A DNA stretch of 64,000 bases, from positions 1 to 64,000 of the forward strand of contig NZ_UPPP01000066.1 of assembly GCF_900476375.1 (NCBI RefSeq), written 5' to 3'. The notes beneath the pieces were generated by a model. The model saw only the letters and a list, made by a program, of their open reading frames with translations. It made no database searches and had not been told where the DNA came from. This document shows positions 26,130 to 35,224 of the stretch, piece by piece. Each line of letters starts with the position of its first letter. Within the stretch, counting starts at the first letter, position 1. The DNA is from Allolucifera butyrica (GTDB lineage Bacteria; Bacillota; Negativicutes; Sporomusales; UPPP01). The position numbers and the translations under genes are program-made.

Positions 26130-27056
26130 TTATCCGGAAAAAGGCGCGGATATTCCTAAAGACTGAACGTTTTTTTGTTTCTTTAGCACTTCCTTCTTAC
26201 GCTTCATCTCGTACATGTCCCGGTCGGCCCGAATCAGCAATTCCTCAATTGTGCAAGGTTTTTCCGGATCATATACAGCAAAGCCCACGCTCAAAGATAA
26301 CGAATAACGCTCACTTTGGATTGTCTCTTTTTCTTTCAAACGTTCGGCAATCCGCTGGGGGAATGAAGTATCCGTATCCAGCGCCAAAGCAACAAATTCA
26401 TCGCCGCCAATGCGCGCTACAATATCAGACGAGCGAAAGATCTCTTTCAGTGTTTCCGCCGCCCGGATTAATACCTGGTCACCTACATGATGGCCAAATT
26501 GGTCGTTAATTTGTTTCATATTATCAACGTCCGTATAGCATAAAACGAGGGACCGCTTGGACCGGTTGGCCACCTTAAGATGATGGCGGCCAAAAGTAAT
26601 AAATCCCCGGCGGTTATGAACGCCGGTCAATTCATCAATTAACGATGCATTTTCCAATTCCCGTAACACTTTTTGCCGCTCCATGGCAAAAAGGATCGAC
26701 CGGCCCAGTGTGTTACCATCAAATTGGTCATTTACCAAAAAATCCTGAGCCCCCTCCCGGAGCGTATCCGCTGCCGCCACCGCATCATCACAGCCGCCGA
26801 TCACTACTACCGGTACGCCCGGCGCCTGACTTCTTACCCGCACCATGGGGCCGGATTTTCCTTGATCAGGCAGGGAAAGAATCAGCAAAACCACGTCGAC
26901 TTTCATTTCTGAAGCCATTGTAATCCCTGTCGATAGACTTGCAGCCCGGTGCAAGGAAAATATTCTGCCATCATACCCGTTTACCAGCATTTCACTCAGC
27001 TTGAGATATTGATTCTCCTCGCCAATTACCAATACGGATACCGGCTCTTTTAACAC
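26130..27056 (-). CDS. Diguanylate cyclase with degenerate receiver domain
   Basis: 308 aa. Residues about 5-125 resemble a response-regulator receiver but the phosphoacceptor position in VDVVLLILSLPD is Ile59 instead of Asp, the usual Thr/Ser after VVVIGG is Gly, and the conserved Lys is Asn in DFLVND. The GGDEF domain (about 145-300) has DELTGVHNRRGF and an intact RIGGDEFVAL active site, so cyclase activity is likely. GTG at 27056 was chosen, preceded by AAAGGTGG; the frame to 27137 overlaps the upstream gene and was rejected. Third in a unit with two small genes. Confidence 0.88.
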   Translation of the reverse strand: MLKEPVSVLVIGEENQYLKLSEMLVNGYDGRIFSLHRAASLSTGITMASEMKVDVVLLILSLPDQGKSGPMVRVRSQAPGVPVVVIGGCDDAVAAADTLREGAQDFLVNDQFDGNTLGRSILFAMERQKVLRELENASLIDELTGVHNRRGFITFGRHHLKVANRSKRSLVLCYTDVDNMKQINDQFGHHVGDQVLIRAAETLKEIFRSSDIVARIGGDEFVALALDTDTSFPQRIAERLKEKETIQSERYSLSLSVGFAVYDPEKPCTIEELLIRADRDMYEMKRKKEVLKKQKNVQSLGISAPFSG

Positions 27057-27091
27057 AGAATCACCACCTTTAAAATTGGCCGGTAAGGAAG

Positions 27092-27283
27092 TTAGCGTTG
27101 CGGCCGCCGATGCCAGGACTTGCCGCCGCATAAGCATTTATATTGCGGCGTTGGGCCGCTCTTAGCCTGATACACCTTAGCGCCACAAAGGTCACAGATC
27201 CATATTCTGCTTGTCTCGGTAGAAACATTGTCCACGATTCGGTAAATCCCGGTATGGCCTGTTCTATCCATCAAATGAACCAT
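27092..27283 (-). CDS. Small zinc-ribbon-like protein
   Basis: 63 aa. Two Cys pairs, WICDLCGAK and YKCLCGGKSW, are spaced like a small zinc ribbon. Excellent ribosome site GGGAGGAAAG before the ATG. It overlaps the 84-aa gene upstream by 20 bp and ends 35 bp before the GGDEF start, so the three are likely one operon. Function unknown; it might bind nucleic acid or a partner. Confidence 0.75.
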   Translation of the reverse strand: MVHLMDRTGHTGIYRIVDNVSTETSRIWICDLCGAKVYQAKSGPTPQYKCLCGGKSWHRRPQR

Positions 27284-27518
27284 GATTCTTTCCTCCCTGC
27301 GCTTCCAGATAACGGATAAACATTACCTGATACCGCCCGCTGTCTTTCATTTTAAAACGGTTGTAAACTTCATCAATACAGGCTTTCCAGCCATCTACCT
27401 CATACGATTTAACTTTGGCCTGAATTGAATTTGCATAATTCCATTCCTGAATTCCTTCCAGAAACATAACTTTAGCTTGGAGAACGTGATTTCCCGCATG
27501 CTCCGCACATCCGTCCAC
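27264..27518 (-). CDS. Small hypothetical protein upstream of the zinc ribbon
   Basis: 84 aa from a GTG at 27518 with GAGGAG about 10 nt ahead. Contains EWNYANSIQAKVKSYEVDGW and YNRFKMKDSGRYQVMFIRYL, a mixed alpha/beta pattern with many aromatic residues. Internal ATG at residue 18 is an alternative start. Not recognised. First gene of the likely GGDEF operon. Confidence 0.6.
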   Translation of the reverse strand: MDGCAEHAGNHVLQAKVMFLEGIQEWNYANSIQAKVKSYEVDGWKACIDEVYNRFKMKDSGRYQVMFIRYLEAQGGKNHGSFDG

Positions 27519-27791
27519 CTTTGGTCATCTCCTCACTTCTTGAGTCTGGTGTTTCAGTTATCATTGTGCAAATGTCAGTAATCTAGTGTTTATTATATTT
27601 GTTAAAAATTACCATTTCAAGTAAAATAAACTGACTCCCTTCGTAGGATATTTACATTCTGTAAACTAGCAGCTTAAATTTTGACATTTTTCAACAATGC
27701 ACCTTCGTTCTATGTCTCTTATGCAGTATAGATCCTTACATTTCCTCATGAAATATGTCGAAAATATATATAATTTTCATGCATTGCATGA

Positions 27792-27814
27792 GAAAGACCG
27801 CTACGCGGTCTTTC
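27792..27814. repeat. GACCGC/GCGGTC hairpin repeat
   Basis: GAAAGACCGC and GCGGTCTTTC with a 3-nt loop, not immediately behind any gene, followed by GGCTCAGGGTGCAGGGCTCA. Confidence 0.6.
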
Positions 27815-27881
27815 GGCTCAGGGTGCAGGGCTCAGAGCACGGGAAAACCATTTGGAAATCATTTCAGGCGAATAACCCAGG

Positions 27882-28112
27882 CAGAAGGATCGTCTTGTCA
27901 TAAGCGGAGGTTTCCCACATTTCGCACTCTGAACTTATGGCGACAATATCTTCTCCCAATCCATAGCCACAAAGTAATAATGACCTTATACTTCGCTTAA
28001 AATTCCCTAAGTTTATCTTTTCCCGAGAGAAGTATTGTCGAGTGACAGAGGACTGCGAAAAGTGGGTTTAGTGGCAACGGCGTAGCGTTGATAAGGCGAT
28101 TCTTCTGCCGTT
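27882..28112. repeat. Long nested palindromic element
   Basis: Three concentric inverted repeats: CAGAAGGATCGTCTTGTCA with TGATAAGGCGATTCTTCTG (outer); CCCACATTTCGCACTCTG (27914) with CAGAGGACTGCGAAAAGTGGG (to 28066); and CGACAATATCTTCTC (27941) with GAGAGAAGTATTGTCG (28025-28040). The whole would fold as one hairpin of about 230 nt with an AT-rich tip. Shares arms with 24290-24352, 39789-39819 and 20047-20215. No ORF. Confidence 0.75.
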
Positions 28113-28244
28113 AACGGCTATCACCTACAAAATCACTTAAGTTCTGTTCTTGATTTACAAGAATTTTTAGCCTCTGATCTATCAAGAAAGACCGCTAACG
28201 CGGCATGGCGCAGGGCGCAAAAATCCGTCCGGTGTTACGTACGT

Positions 28245-28284
28245 AAAGAACCCCAGACCAAAAATAAATGGTCTGGGGTTCTTT
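28245..28284. terminator. Rho-independent terminator of the trp operon
   Basis: AAAGAACCCCAGACC pairs perfectly with GGTCTGGGGTTCTTT around a 10-nt loop, 19 bp after trpA. Confidence 0.9.
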
Positions 28285-28303
28285 GCTATTGTTTTATCCC
28301 CTT

Positions 28304-29125
28304 CTATTGAGCCGTAATTCCATCAGCAAGTCCTTGCTTCAGCCGGCTAACAAACGCGCCGACCTGTTCCACCAAGCCGTCCGCCGCCAAGTGGTTTTCG
28401 ATGACTTTGATAACTGCACTGCCGACAATGACACCGTCGGCCAGTTTGGCGGCAGTAGCCGCCTGGGCAGGCGTCGATATGCCAAAACCCACAGCCAGCG
28501 GCAAATCGGTTTGGGAACGGACCATCGTTAAAAAACCGGCCAGGCCGCCGTCCAACTCCTTTTGCATGCCCGTTACGCCGGTTACGGACACACAATATAG
28601 AAATCCCTTGCCAACACGGGCAATTTGCTTAACCCGTTCCAGCGGTGTTGTCGGCGCAACCAGCATAATAACGTCTACATTGCAGGCAGCGGCGGTTTGC
28701 CGCAGTTCCTCACTTTCCTCCAGCGGCAGATCCGGAACAATCAACCCGTCAACCCCTGCGCCGGCGCAGGCTTTTGTGAACCGTTCAATTCCGTATTGCA
28801 GTATGGAATTAAAATAGACCATGAGTATAAGCGGAATAGCCGTTTCCTGACGCAATGACCGCACCAGGTTAAATATCTTCTCAATCGTAATCCCCTTTTG
28901 CAAGGCCCGCAGCGATGCTGCCTGAATCACCGGTCCGTCGGCCACGGGGTCGGAGAAAGGCACCCCCAGTTCAATGATATCCGTGCCGTTTTTCTCCATA
29001 GTCAATACCAATTTTCGGGTTGTGTCAAGGTCAGGGTCGCCGGCGGAAATGTACGTAATCAATGCTTTTTTCCCGGTTTGCCTTACATCGCGAAATCGAT
29101 TCTGAATTGCATTCTTCCTGTCCAT
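28304..29125 (-). CDS. trpA: Tryptophan synthase alpha chain
   Basis: Releases indole from indole-3-glycerol phosphate (273 aa). Catalytic Glu is in IIELGVPFSDPVADGP, the Asp in the same loop region; GLIVPDLPLEES and VGFGISTPAQA form the phosphate site. Last gene of trpEGDCFBA; starts 1 bp after the trpB stop codon, indicating coupled synthesis of the alpha2beta2 complex. Confidence 0.97.
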   Translation of the reverse strand: MDRKNAIQNRFRDVRQTGKKALITYISAGDPDLDTTRKLVLTMEKNGTDIIELGVPFSDPVADGPVIQAASLRALQKGITIEKIFNLVRSLRQETAIPLILMVYFNSILQYGIERFTKACAGAGVDGLIVPDLPLEESEELRQTAAACNVDVIMLVAPTTPLERVKQIARVGKGFLYCVSVTGVTGMQKELDGGLAGFLTMVRSQTDLPLAVGFGISTPAQAATAAKLADGVIVGSAVIKVIENHLAADGLVEQVGAFVSRLKQGLADGITAQ

Positions 29126-29126
29126 C

Positions 29127-30311
29127 TTACTGCACCTCCTGATAGGCGGCTACTTGTTCCACGTCTTTATCGCCCCGGCCGGAAAGGCAAACTACCATAA
29201 TATGGTCCGCCGGCAGTTCCGGCGCCAGTTTCATGGCCTGTGCCAAAGCATGGGAGCTTTCCAAAGCCGGAATAATGCCTTCCGTACGGGCTAAAAGATA
29301 AAAAGCCTCCAGCGCCTCCGTGTCAGTAACCGCTGTGTAGTTAACCCGCCCGCAGTCTTTCAGATAAGCATGTTCCGGTCCTACGCCGGGATAATCGAGA
29401 CCGGCGGAAATCGAATGCGCTGGCAGTATCTGTCCGTCCTGATCCTGCAGCAAATAACTCATAGCCCCGTGCAGCACCCCTTTGCGACCCTTGGATAAGG
29501 TTGCCGCGTGTTCGTTCGTATCAATCCCCTTACCGGCCGCCTCCACCCCGATTATTGTTACGGTTTTATCTTCCAGAAAAGGATAAAACAGCCCCATAGA
29601 ATTGCTGCCGCCGCCGACACAGGCGATAATGCTGTCCGGCAGGCGACCCTCCCTTTCCAGCAGTTGCTGCTTGGTTTCATCCCCGATCACCCGCTGAAAA
29701 TCGCGGACGATTGCCGGATAGGGATGAGGACCGACGACCGAACCGATTACATAAAAAGTGTCCCGCACATGGCCGACCCAGTATCGCAGCGCTTCATTCG
29801 TCGCATCCTTAAGGGTCCGGCTGCCGCTGGTTACCGGCACAACTTCCGCTCCCAGCATCTGCATGCGAAAAACGTTCAGGGCCTGCCGTTTTACATCTTC
29901 TTCACCCATAAACACTTTACAGCCCATACCGAACAAAGCTGCCACGGTTGCCGTGGCTACGCCGTGCTGGCCCGCTCCGGTCTCCGCAATGACTTGCTTT
30001 TTCCCCATCCGCCGGGCCAGCAGAGCCTGCCCGACCGTATTATTAATTTTATGAGCTCCTGTATGGTTTAAATCTTCCCGCTTTAGATAAATCCTGGCTC
30101 CGCCCAGATGAGCACTCAATTTGTCCGCAGCATACAATAACGACGGACGGCCTATATACTGACTGAAGTAGAAGGCTAACTCCCGCTGAAATTCAGGTTC
30201 CTGCTTTAGACGGTTATAGCATTTTTCCAGTTCACTCAGGGCCGGAACGAGTGTCTCCGGCACATATTGGCCACCGTACTCACCGTAACGTCCTATTTTC
30301 TTCGTTTCCAT
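29127..30311 (-). CDS. trpB: Tryptophan synthase beta chain
   Basis: PLP enzyme joining indole and serine (394 aa). PLP Lys is in [30 protein letters not shown] and the phosphate-binding [10 protein letters not shown] are present. The frame is open to 30437 but ATG 30311, with GGAGGTGGGAAT ahead and the usual start [15 protein letters not shown], is right; it overlaps trpF by 32 bp. Confidence 0.97.
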   Translation of the reverse strand: METKKIGRYGEYGGQYVPETLVPALSELEKCYNRLKQEPEFQRELAFYFSQYIGRPSLLYAADKLSAHLGGARIYLKREDLNHTGAHKINNTVGQALLARRMGKKQVIAETGAGQHGVATATVAALFGMGCKVFMGEEDVKRQALNVFRMQMLGAEVVPVTSGSRTLKDATNEALRYWVGHVRDTFYVIGSVVGPHPYPAIVRDFQRVIGDETKQQLLEREGRLPDSIIACVGGGSNSMGLFYPFLEDKTVTIIGVEAAGKGIDTNEHAATLSKGRKGVLHGAMSYLLQDQDGQILPAHSISAGLDYPGVGPEHAYLKDCGRVNYTAVTDTEALEAFYLLARTEGIIPALESSHALAQAMKLAPELPADHIMVVCLSGRGDKDVEQVAAYQEVQ

Positions 30312-30918
30312 ATTCCCACCTCCGAATAGTTGTGATAAATTCTCTGATTTTAGCGGCGTCCTTCCTGCCGTTGGTTTCCACGCCGCTGCTGACATCAACT
30401 GCAAAGGGGCGTACCGCCCGGATAGCCTCCAGTACATTGCCCGCGTGCAAGCCGCCGGCTAAAATCATCCTGCTCCTTAACCCGGACCGGACCGCCAATT
30501 CCCAGGGAAAAACCTGTCCCGTCCCCCCTGCCTGCCCTAAAGAGTAGCTGTCAAGCAGCACCATACTGTCCGGATAGTTTTTCAATTCAGCCAGGGAGTA
30601 TTCGTCTTTGACGCGGAACCCCTTAATCACTTTCTGGGAAAAACGTCGGCAGTATTCCGGCGACTCCCGGCCATGAAACTGCAGCGTATCCAGGCCGCAG
30701 TACCCGGCAATATTCTTCACTTCCCTTTCCGAAGCATCGACAAATACCCCGACCTTGTTCACTAAGGGCGGCAAGGCATGACATATTTCCCGGGAAATAG
30801 CAGCGGAAATTTGTCTAGTACTGGGAGCAAAAACCATACCGACGGCATCGGCGCCGGCCGCCACTGCGACTAAAGCATCTTCAACCGTTTTTATGCCGCA
30901 AATCTTAATCCGGACCAT
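30280..30918 (-). CDS. trpF: Phosphoribosylanthranilate isomerase
   Basis: Amadori isomerase of tryptophan synthesis (212 aa). [14 protein letters not shown] holds the catalytic Cys; GVFVDAS, LQFHG and LLDSYS (catalytic Asp region) follow, and VDVSSGVET is the phosphate site. ATG 30918 preferred over GTG 30927 on spacing to AGG. Overlaps trpC by 14 bp. A separate protein here, not fused with TrpC. Confidence 0.96.
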   Translation of the reverse strand: MVRIKICGIKTVEDALVAVAAGADAVGMVFAPSTRQISAAISREICHALPPLVNKVGVFVDASEREVKNIAGYCGLDTLQFHGRESPEYCRRFSQKVIKGFRVKDEYSLAELKNYPDSMVLLDSYSLGQAGGTGQVFPWELAVRSGLRSRMILAGGLHAGNVLEAIRAVRPFAVDVSSGVETNGRKDAAKIREFITTIRRWEYGNEENRTLR

Positions 30919-31696
30919 CCCTATCACCTGCCAATTCCCGCAATTTCCGCCACGGCGACGGGCTGCGCATCAAAGCTTCTCCTACTAAAACGGCCTGCAC
31001 ACCGCATTGAGATAAAACTTCGATATCCTGTTTGGTGAAAATACCGCTTTCGCTGACCAGGACCCGGTCGTCCGGAACATACGGCGCCAACCTGAAGGTA
31101 GTCTCCAGGCTCGTCTCGAAGTTCGCCAGATTTCTGTTATTGATGCCAATAATGGCGGCGCCGCTTTCGACAGCCGCTTCCGTTTCTTCCCTGGTGTGCA
31201 CCTCGACCAGGCACATCAGATCCAGTTCGTGGGCCAGATCCAGATAATTTTTAAGCTGCTGCCGGGAAAGAGCCGCAACGATAAGCAGAACGGCATCTGC
31301 GCCAAGTACCCGGGCTTCATAAAGCTGATATTCATCAATTATAAAATCCTTGCGTAAAAGCGGTATACGGGTTGTCTGTCTGGCCAGCCGCAGAAAGTCG
31401 GGCCGGCCCTGAAAAAAGAACGGTTCCGTCAATACCGATATGGCCGCTGCGCCATTCCCGGCATAGGCAGTTACCACCTCCTCCGGTGTCAGGTCGGTCC
31501 GGATCACACCTTTGGAAGGTGACGCCCTTTTATATTCGGCAATCAGATTAACTCGTCCCGGCTGGGACAAGGCTGCTTTAAAACCTTTGGTTGCCGGCAT
31601 TTTACCGATTAGCGGCAGCCATTCGGCTACCGGTTTCGCCGCTTTTCGTTTTGCCACTTCCTGCCGGGTGGCAGCCAAAATCGTTTCCAAAATCAT
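30905..31696 (-). CDS. trpC: Indole-3-glycerol phosphate synthase
   Basis: Ring-closing step of tryptophan synthesis (263 aa). Conserved LIAEYKRASPSKG (catalytic Lys), LRKDFIID, GINNRNL and SESGIFTKQDI motifs of the TIM barrel are all present. Lies directly between trpD and trpF in the operon with minimal spacing. Confidence 0.97.
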   Translation of the reverse strand: MILETILAATRQEVAKRKAAKPVAEWLPLIGKMPATKGFKAALSQPGRVNLIAEYKRASPSKGVIRTDLTPEEVVTAYAGNGAAAISVLTEPFFFQGRPDFLRLARQTTRIPLLRKDFIIDEYQLYEARVLGADAVLLIVAALSRQQLKNYLDLAHELDLMCLVEVHTREETEAAVESGAAIIGINNRNLANFETSLETTFRLAPYVPDDRVLVSESGIFTKQDIEVLSQCGVQAVLVGEALMRSPSPWRKLRELAGDRDGPD

Positions 31697-31697
31697 A

Positions 31698-32717
31698 CTA
31701 TTGCATCTCCCCGGCGGTAAATTGGCGTAATTCCTCTAGTTTAGCCAAAGCCTTGCCACTATCAATACTATTTGCCGCCAACTTAACCCCGGCAGCTAAA
31801 TCCGGTGCCCGATTACCAGCTACCAATGCGGCCGCGGTATTTAAAAGCACAATGTTCCGCCGGGGTCCCTCCGCTCCCTGCAGGATAGCCAGCGTGATTG
31901 ACGCATTTTGGGCGGCATTGCCGCCGGTAAGGTTCTCCGGCTCGGCCCGTTCGAAACCGAAATCTTCCGGCGTTATCTGATACGTATGAAGAGAGCCGTC
32001 TTTCACTTCCGTAATCCGGGTCGGCGCACAAACCGATATTTCGTCCAACCCGTCCAGTCCGTGCACGACCAAAGCATGCTCCGTCCCCAGACGCTGCAGC
32101 ACGCTGGCCAATACAGTGGTTAACTCAGCCTGAAATACGCCCACTACCTGACTTTGCGCCCCCGCCGGATTGGTAAGGGGCCCCAGTATATTGAAAATAG
32201 TCCGGATGGCAATTTCCCGCCGCGGCCCCACTACATTTTTCATGGCCTGGTGAAAGACCGGCGCAAATAAGAACCCCATGCCGGTTTGCTGCAGCATTGC
32301 TTCCACGGTTGCCGCGCTCAATTGAATATCAATTCCCAAGGCTTCCAGAACATCGGCACTACCGCATTGGCTGGATACCGACCGGTTGCCGTGCTTGGCG
32401 ATTTTCAGCCCTGCCCCGGCGGCGGCAATGGCAGCTGTGGTAGAGATATTAAAGGTGTTTTTACGGTCGCCGCCCGTACCGCAGGTGTCAACCACCGGAC
32501 CGCCGGTCCGGACGGCAGTGGCTTTACGCCGCATGACCCGGGCGCAGCCGGTAATTTCCTCCACCGTTTCCCCTTTAATGCTAAGCGCCGTAAGCATACC
32601 GCCGATTTGGGCCGGTGTAGCCGTTCCTTCCATAATGGCTTCCATCATGGCTTCCGCTTCTTGTTCATTCAAATGTTCGCCCCGGACAACCTTGTGAAAA
32701 ATCGGTTGAAACATCAT
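31698..32717 (-). CDS. trpD: Anthranilate phosphoribosyltransferase
   Basis: Adds phosphoribosyl to anthranilate (339 aa). VDTCGTGGDRKNTFNIST is the PRPP-binding loop, KHGNRSVSSQCGSADVLEALG the anthranilate/PRPP region, and NILGPLTNPAG is conserved. Separate from TrpG rather than fused. Overlaps trpG by 4 bp. Confidence 0.97.
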   Translation of the reverse strand: MMFQPIFHKVVRGEHLNEQEAEAMMEAIMEGTATPAQIGGMLTALSIKGETVEEITGCARVMRRKATAVRTGGPVVDTCGTGGDRKNTFNISTTAAIAAAGAGLKIAKHGNRSVSSQCGSADVLEALGIDIQLSAATVEAMLQQTGMGFLFAPVFHQAMKNVVGPRREIAIRTIFNILGPLTNPAGAQSQVVGVFQAELTTVLASVLQRLGTEHALVVHGLDGLDEISVCAPTRITEVKDGSLHTYQITPEDFGFERAEPENLTGGNAAQNASITLAILQGAEGPRRNIVLLNTAAALVAGNRAPDLAAGVKLAANSIDSGKALAKLEELRQFTAGEMQ

Positions 32718-33283
32718 GCTCTCTCCTTCCGTAAAAAATTCCGCAAAATGGTCTTACCTTCCCCGGTCAAAATAGATTCCGGATGAAACTGCACCCCTTC
32801 CACGGGATATTCCACATGGCGCAGTCCCATTACAACGCCGTCGGCAGTATGGGCCGTAACTTTTAAACAGGACGGTACCGTCGCATCCACAATCAGGGAA
32901 TGGTAGCGGGTAGCGGTAAAGGGCCCGGCAATTCCCCGGTACAGTCCTTGCCCGTCATGATAAATCGTAGAAACTTTGCCATGCATTATCACGTCGGCTC
33001 TACGCACGGTACCGCCAAACACCCGGCCAATTGTCTGATGCCCCAGGCAGACTCCCAAAACCGGAATGTGCGGGCCGCATACCGTGACCACTTCGCCGGA
33101 AATTCCCGCCTGCTCCGGCGTTCCCGGTCCGGGAGAGATAATAATATGGGAAGGAACAAGCTGTTCCAATTCCGGCACCGTAATCTGATCATTCCGGTAT
33201 ACCGCAATGTCGGCTCCCAATTCGCCCAGATATTGCACTAAATTGTACGTAAAAGAATCATAGTTATCAATCACGGCAATCAT
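32714..33283 (-). CDS. trpG: Anthranilate synthase glutamine amidotransferase subunit
   Basis: Supplies ammonia from glutamine to TrpE (189 aa). Triad: Cys in VLGVCLGHQTIG, His and Glu in VQFHPES. Start IAVIDNYDSFTYNLVQYLGE is typical. Overlaps trpE by 4 bp. In organisms lacking separate PabA it can also serve 4-amino-4-deoxychorismate synthase; no evidence either way here. Confidence 0.96.
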   Translation of the reverse strand: MIAVIDNYDSFTYNLVQYLGELGADIAVYRNDQITVPELEQLVPSHIIISPGPGTPEQAGISGEVVTVCGPHIPVLGVCLGHQTIGRVFGGTVRRADVIMHGKVSTIYHDGQGLYRGIAGPFTATRYHSLIVDATVPSCLKVTAHTADGVVMGLRHVEYPVEGVQFHPESILTGEGKTILRNFLRKERA

Positions 33284-34743
33284 CGATGTCCCTCCTCGGT
33301 TAAAATCAGGGCCTTCAGCAGCGCCCTGGCTTTATTCAGAGATTCTTCGTATTCGGCTTCCGGTACCGAATCGGCCACAACTCCGCCGCCGGCCTGCACA
33401 TGGACCTTACCGTCAGCTACGACAAAGGTACGGATGGTTATACACGTATCCAGACTGCCGGAAAAGCCGATATACCCTACCGCACCCGCATAGGGCCCCC
33501 GTTTGGTCTGTTCCAGTTCGCGGATGATTTCCATGGCCCGCACTTTGGGCGCGCCGGAAACTGTACCGGCGGGAAAACAGGCCATCAGCGCATCAATTGC
33601 ATCTTTCCCCTCTTGCAGCCGACCCTGTACGGAAGATACAATGTGCATAACATGAGAATATTTTTCCACTGCCATCAGCGTAGGTACCTGTACCGTTCCA
33701 TAGGCAGCGACTTTACCAATATCGTTGCGGCCCAGGTCAACCAGCATAATGTGTTCCGCCCGCTCCTTTTCATCCTGCATCAATTCCTCCGCCAGCATTT
33801 GATCTTCCCGTGCCGTCTTGCCCCGGCGCCGGGTGCCGGCAATGGGACGCGTTTCCACCACTCCCCCCTCCAGCCGTACTAATAGCTCCGGTGAGGAACC
33901 AATGAGCTGAATCCCGCCAAAATTGAGATAATACAAATAGGGTGACGGATTGACCGACCGCAATGTCCGGTAAATTTCAAAAGGACTTACTTGCAGCTTG
34001 GCGGACAGCCGCTGGGACGGCACAACCTGAAAAATATCGCCCGCGGCAATGTATTGCTTGGCTTTGATAACCATCTCCATGTATTCGGTCTGGCTGCGGT
34101 TTGACTGCACCGGCGCCGGAGCCGCCGTCATCCTGGGAGGAACCGCCGGCGGCCGCTGAAGTTTTGCTTTCATTTCCGTCAACAGAGCGACAGCCTCTTC
34201 ATAATCCCGGCCGGCATGACTTGTTATCCTGGCACAAACAATCAGCTGCAGCCTATGTTTAACATGGTCAAAAACAAGGATAACCCGGGGAAAAAGCAGG
34301 CTGCAGTCCGGCAGTCCCAGTTGGTCATTTTCATTGGGGGGAAGTTTCTCCAGATGCTCGACCATATCATAGCCGAAATAGCCTACGGCTCCGCCGTAGA
34401 AACGGGGCAGTCCCTCAATTTCCGCCGTTGTAAAGTGGTTCATTACTTCCCGCAGAATCGTAAACGGATTCCCCTTTTGCTTCGTGACCTGCCCGTTTTC
34501 AGTGATCAGACAAGTATCACCGGATACGGTAAAAGTTTGAAAAGGCCGCAAGCCGATAAAAGTATACCGCCCTAAATGTTCGCCGCCTTCTACACTTTCC
34601 AGCATAAAACCGGTTTCTTCCCCCACAAGCTTGCTATATACGGAAATGGGGGTTTCCATATCAGCATTCAGTAATTCGTATATGGGAACTACATTGTTTT
34701 CCTGCGCCAAGCTCAGGAATTCTTCCCGGGATGGGGTTGTCAT
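33280..34743 (-). CDS. trpE: Anthranilate synthase component I
   Basis: Converts chorismate to anthranilate (487 aa). FMLESVEGGEHLGRYTFIG carries the LES element of the tryptophan feedback site; C-terminal catalytic region has GDIFQVVPSQR, TRRRGKTAREDQ, HIMLVDLGRNDIG and FPAGTVSGAPKVRAMEII. GGGAGGT precedes the ATG. First gene of the operon; feedback inhibition plus T-box control are expected. Confidence 0.97.
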   Translation of the reverse strand: MTTPSREEFLSLAQENNVVPIYELLNADMETPISVYSKLVGEETGFMLESVEGGEHLGRYTFIGLRPFQTFTVSGDTCLITENGQVTKQKGNPFTILREVMNHFTTAEIEGLPRFYGGAVGYFGYDMVEHLEKLPPNENDQLGLPDCSLLFPRVILVFDHVKHRLQLIVCARITSHAGRDYEEAVALLTEMKAKLQRPPAVPPRMTAAPAPVQSNRSQTEYMEMVIKAKQYIAAGDIFQVVPSQRLSAKLQVSPFEIYRTLRSVNPSPYLYYLNFGGIQLIGSSPELLVRLEGGVVETRPIAGTRRRGKTAREDQMLAEELMQDEKERAEHIMLVDLGRNDIGKVAAYGTVQVPTLMAVEKYSHVMHIVSSVQGRLQEGKDAIDALMACFPAGTVSGAPKVRAMEIIRELEQTKRGPYAGAVGYIGFSGSLDTCITIRTFVVADGKVHVQAGGGVVADSVPEAEYEESLNKARALLKALILTEEGHR

Positions 34744-34771
34744 CGCTTTATTACCTCCCTTTTATAATTGT

Positions 34772-34850
34772 AAAAAATAAAAACCCTTTCATCCTTTAAA
34801 TAAAGGACGAAAGGGTTAACTTCCGCGGTACCACCTTCAGTAGGCCTAGC
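34772..34850 (-). promoter_or_regulatory. Second T-box antiterminator/terminator module, apparently without Stem I
   Basis: AAGGTGGTACCGCGGAAG (34820-34837, minus strand) is a T-box sequence, preceded by GAGTGAGGCTAGGCCTACTG like the one upstream, and followed by terminator stem AACCCTTTC/GAAAGGGTT (34783-34817) with a TTTTTATTTTTT tail. Only about 60 nt separates it from the first terminator, with no AGTA, specifier loop or Stem I text. Confidence 0.75.
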
Positions 34851-34906
34851 CTCACTCTTAGGGTACAGGCTCAATTTCCCGCCGGAAAGCGAAGGAATGG
34901 AAACGG

Positions 34907-35180
34907 AAAAATAAAAAAGCTTCCGTCCGATTAAGGACGAAAGCTCTGCACTTCCGTGGTACCACCTTAGTAGGCTAAAACAGCCTCGCTCTCAGGTACG
35001 GGATGACTCCGATACCCTGTCTCTTGTTTTAACGGCGAGACCATCCGGCTAAGCCTACTATTACTTCGGTTAGCAGCTCAGGGGCCCATTCACCAGAAAG
35101 ATACCTGCGAAGCTTACACTGCCCTCCGCTCGCTGAAAAGCTCGTTTTCTGCCTACTCTTCCCCGTCAAAGCTTTTGAAT
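34907..35180 (-). ncRNA. T-box leader, tryptophan-specific
   Basis: Complete T-box: Stem I text GAGCGGAGGGCAGTG, specifier loop with UGG (35093-35095) just before GUGAAUGGGCCCCUGAG, AACCGAAG and AGTAGGCTTAGCCGG, then the T-box AAGGTGGTACCACGGAAG (34951-34968) and terminator AGCTTTCGTCC/GGACGGAAGCT (34918-34945) with a TTTTTTATTTTT tail. Uncharged tRNA-Trp should favour the antiterminator and expression of trp genes. Confidence 0.93.
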
Positions 35181-35195
35181 TATGGATTTGAGAAT

Positions 35196-35224
35196 AGAAT
35201 ATCATTTACTGTCTTATTTGGCAA
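35196..35224 (-). promoter_or_regulatory. Promoter of the trp operon
   Basis: Minus strand TTGCCA (35219-35224) and TATTCT (35196-35201), 17-bp spacing, just upstream of the T-box. Confidence 0.65.

Larger units (their letters stand above)
27519..28303. other. 785-bp gene-free, repeat-rich spacer
   Basis: Holds an AT-rich left part (27540-27780) with probable promoter of the small-gene operon, a GACCGC hairpin (27792-27814), GC-rich GGCTCAGGGTGCAG text, the nested palindrome (27882-28112), a half GACCGC hairpin near 28187, and the trpA terminator (28245-28284). No credible ORF. Confidence 0.7.

Noticed and set aside
27697-28000. Two plus-strand frames of 68 and 81 codons in the repeat spacer
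   Set aside because: They run through the hairpin and palindromic repeats, lack ribosome sites and show no protein-like pattern.
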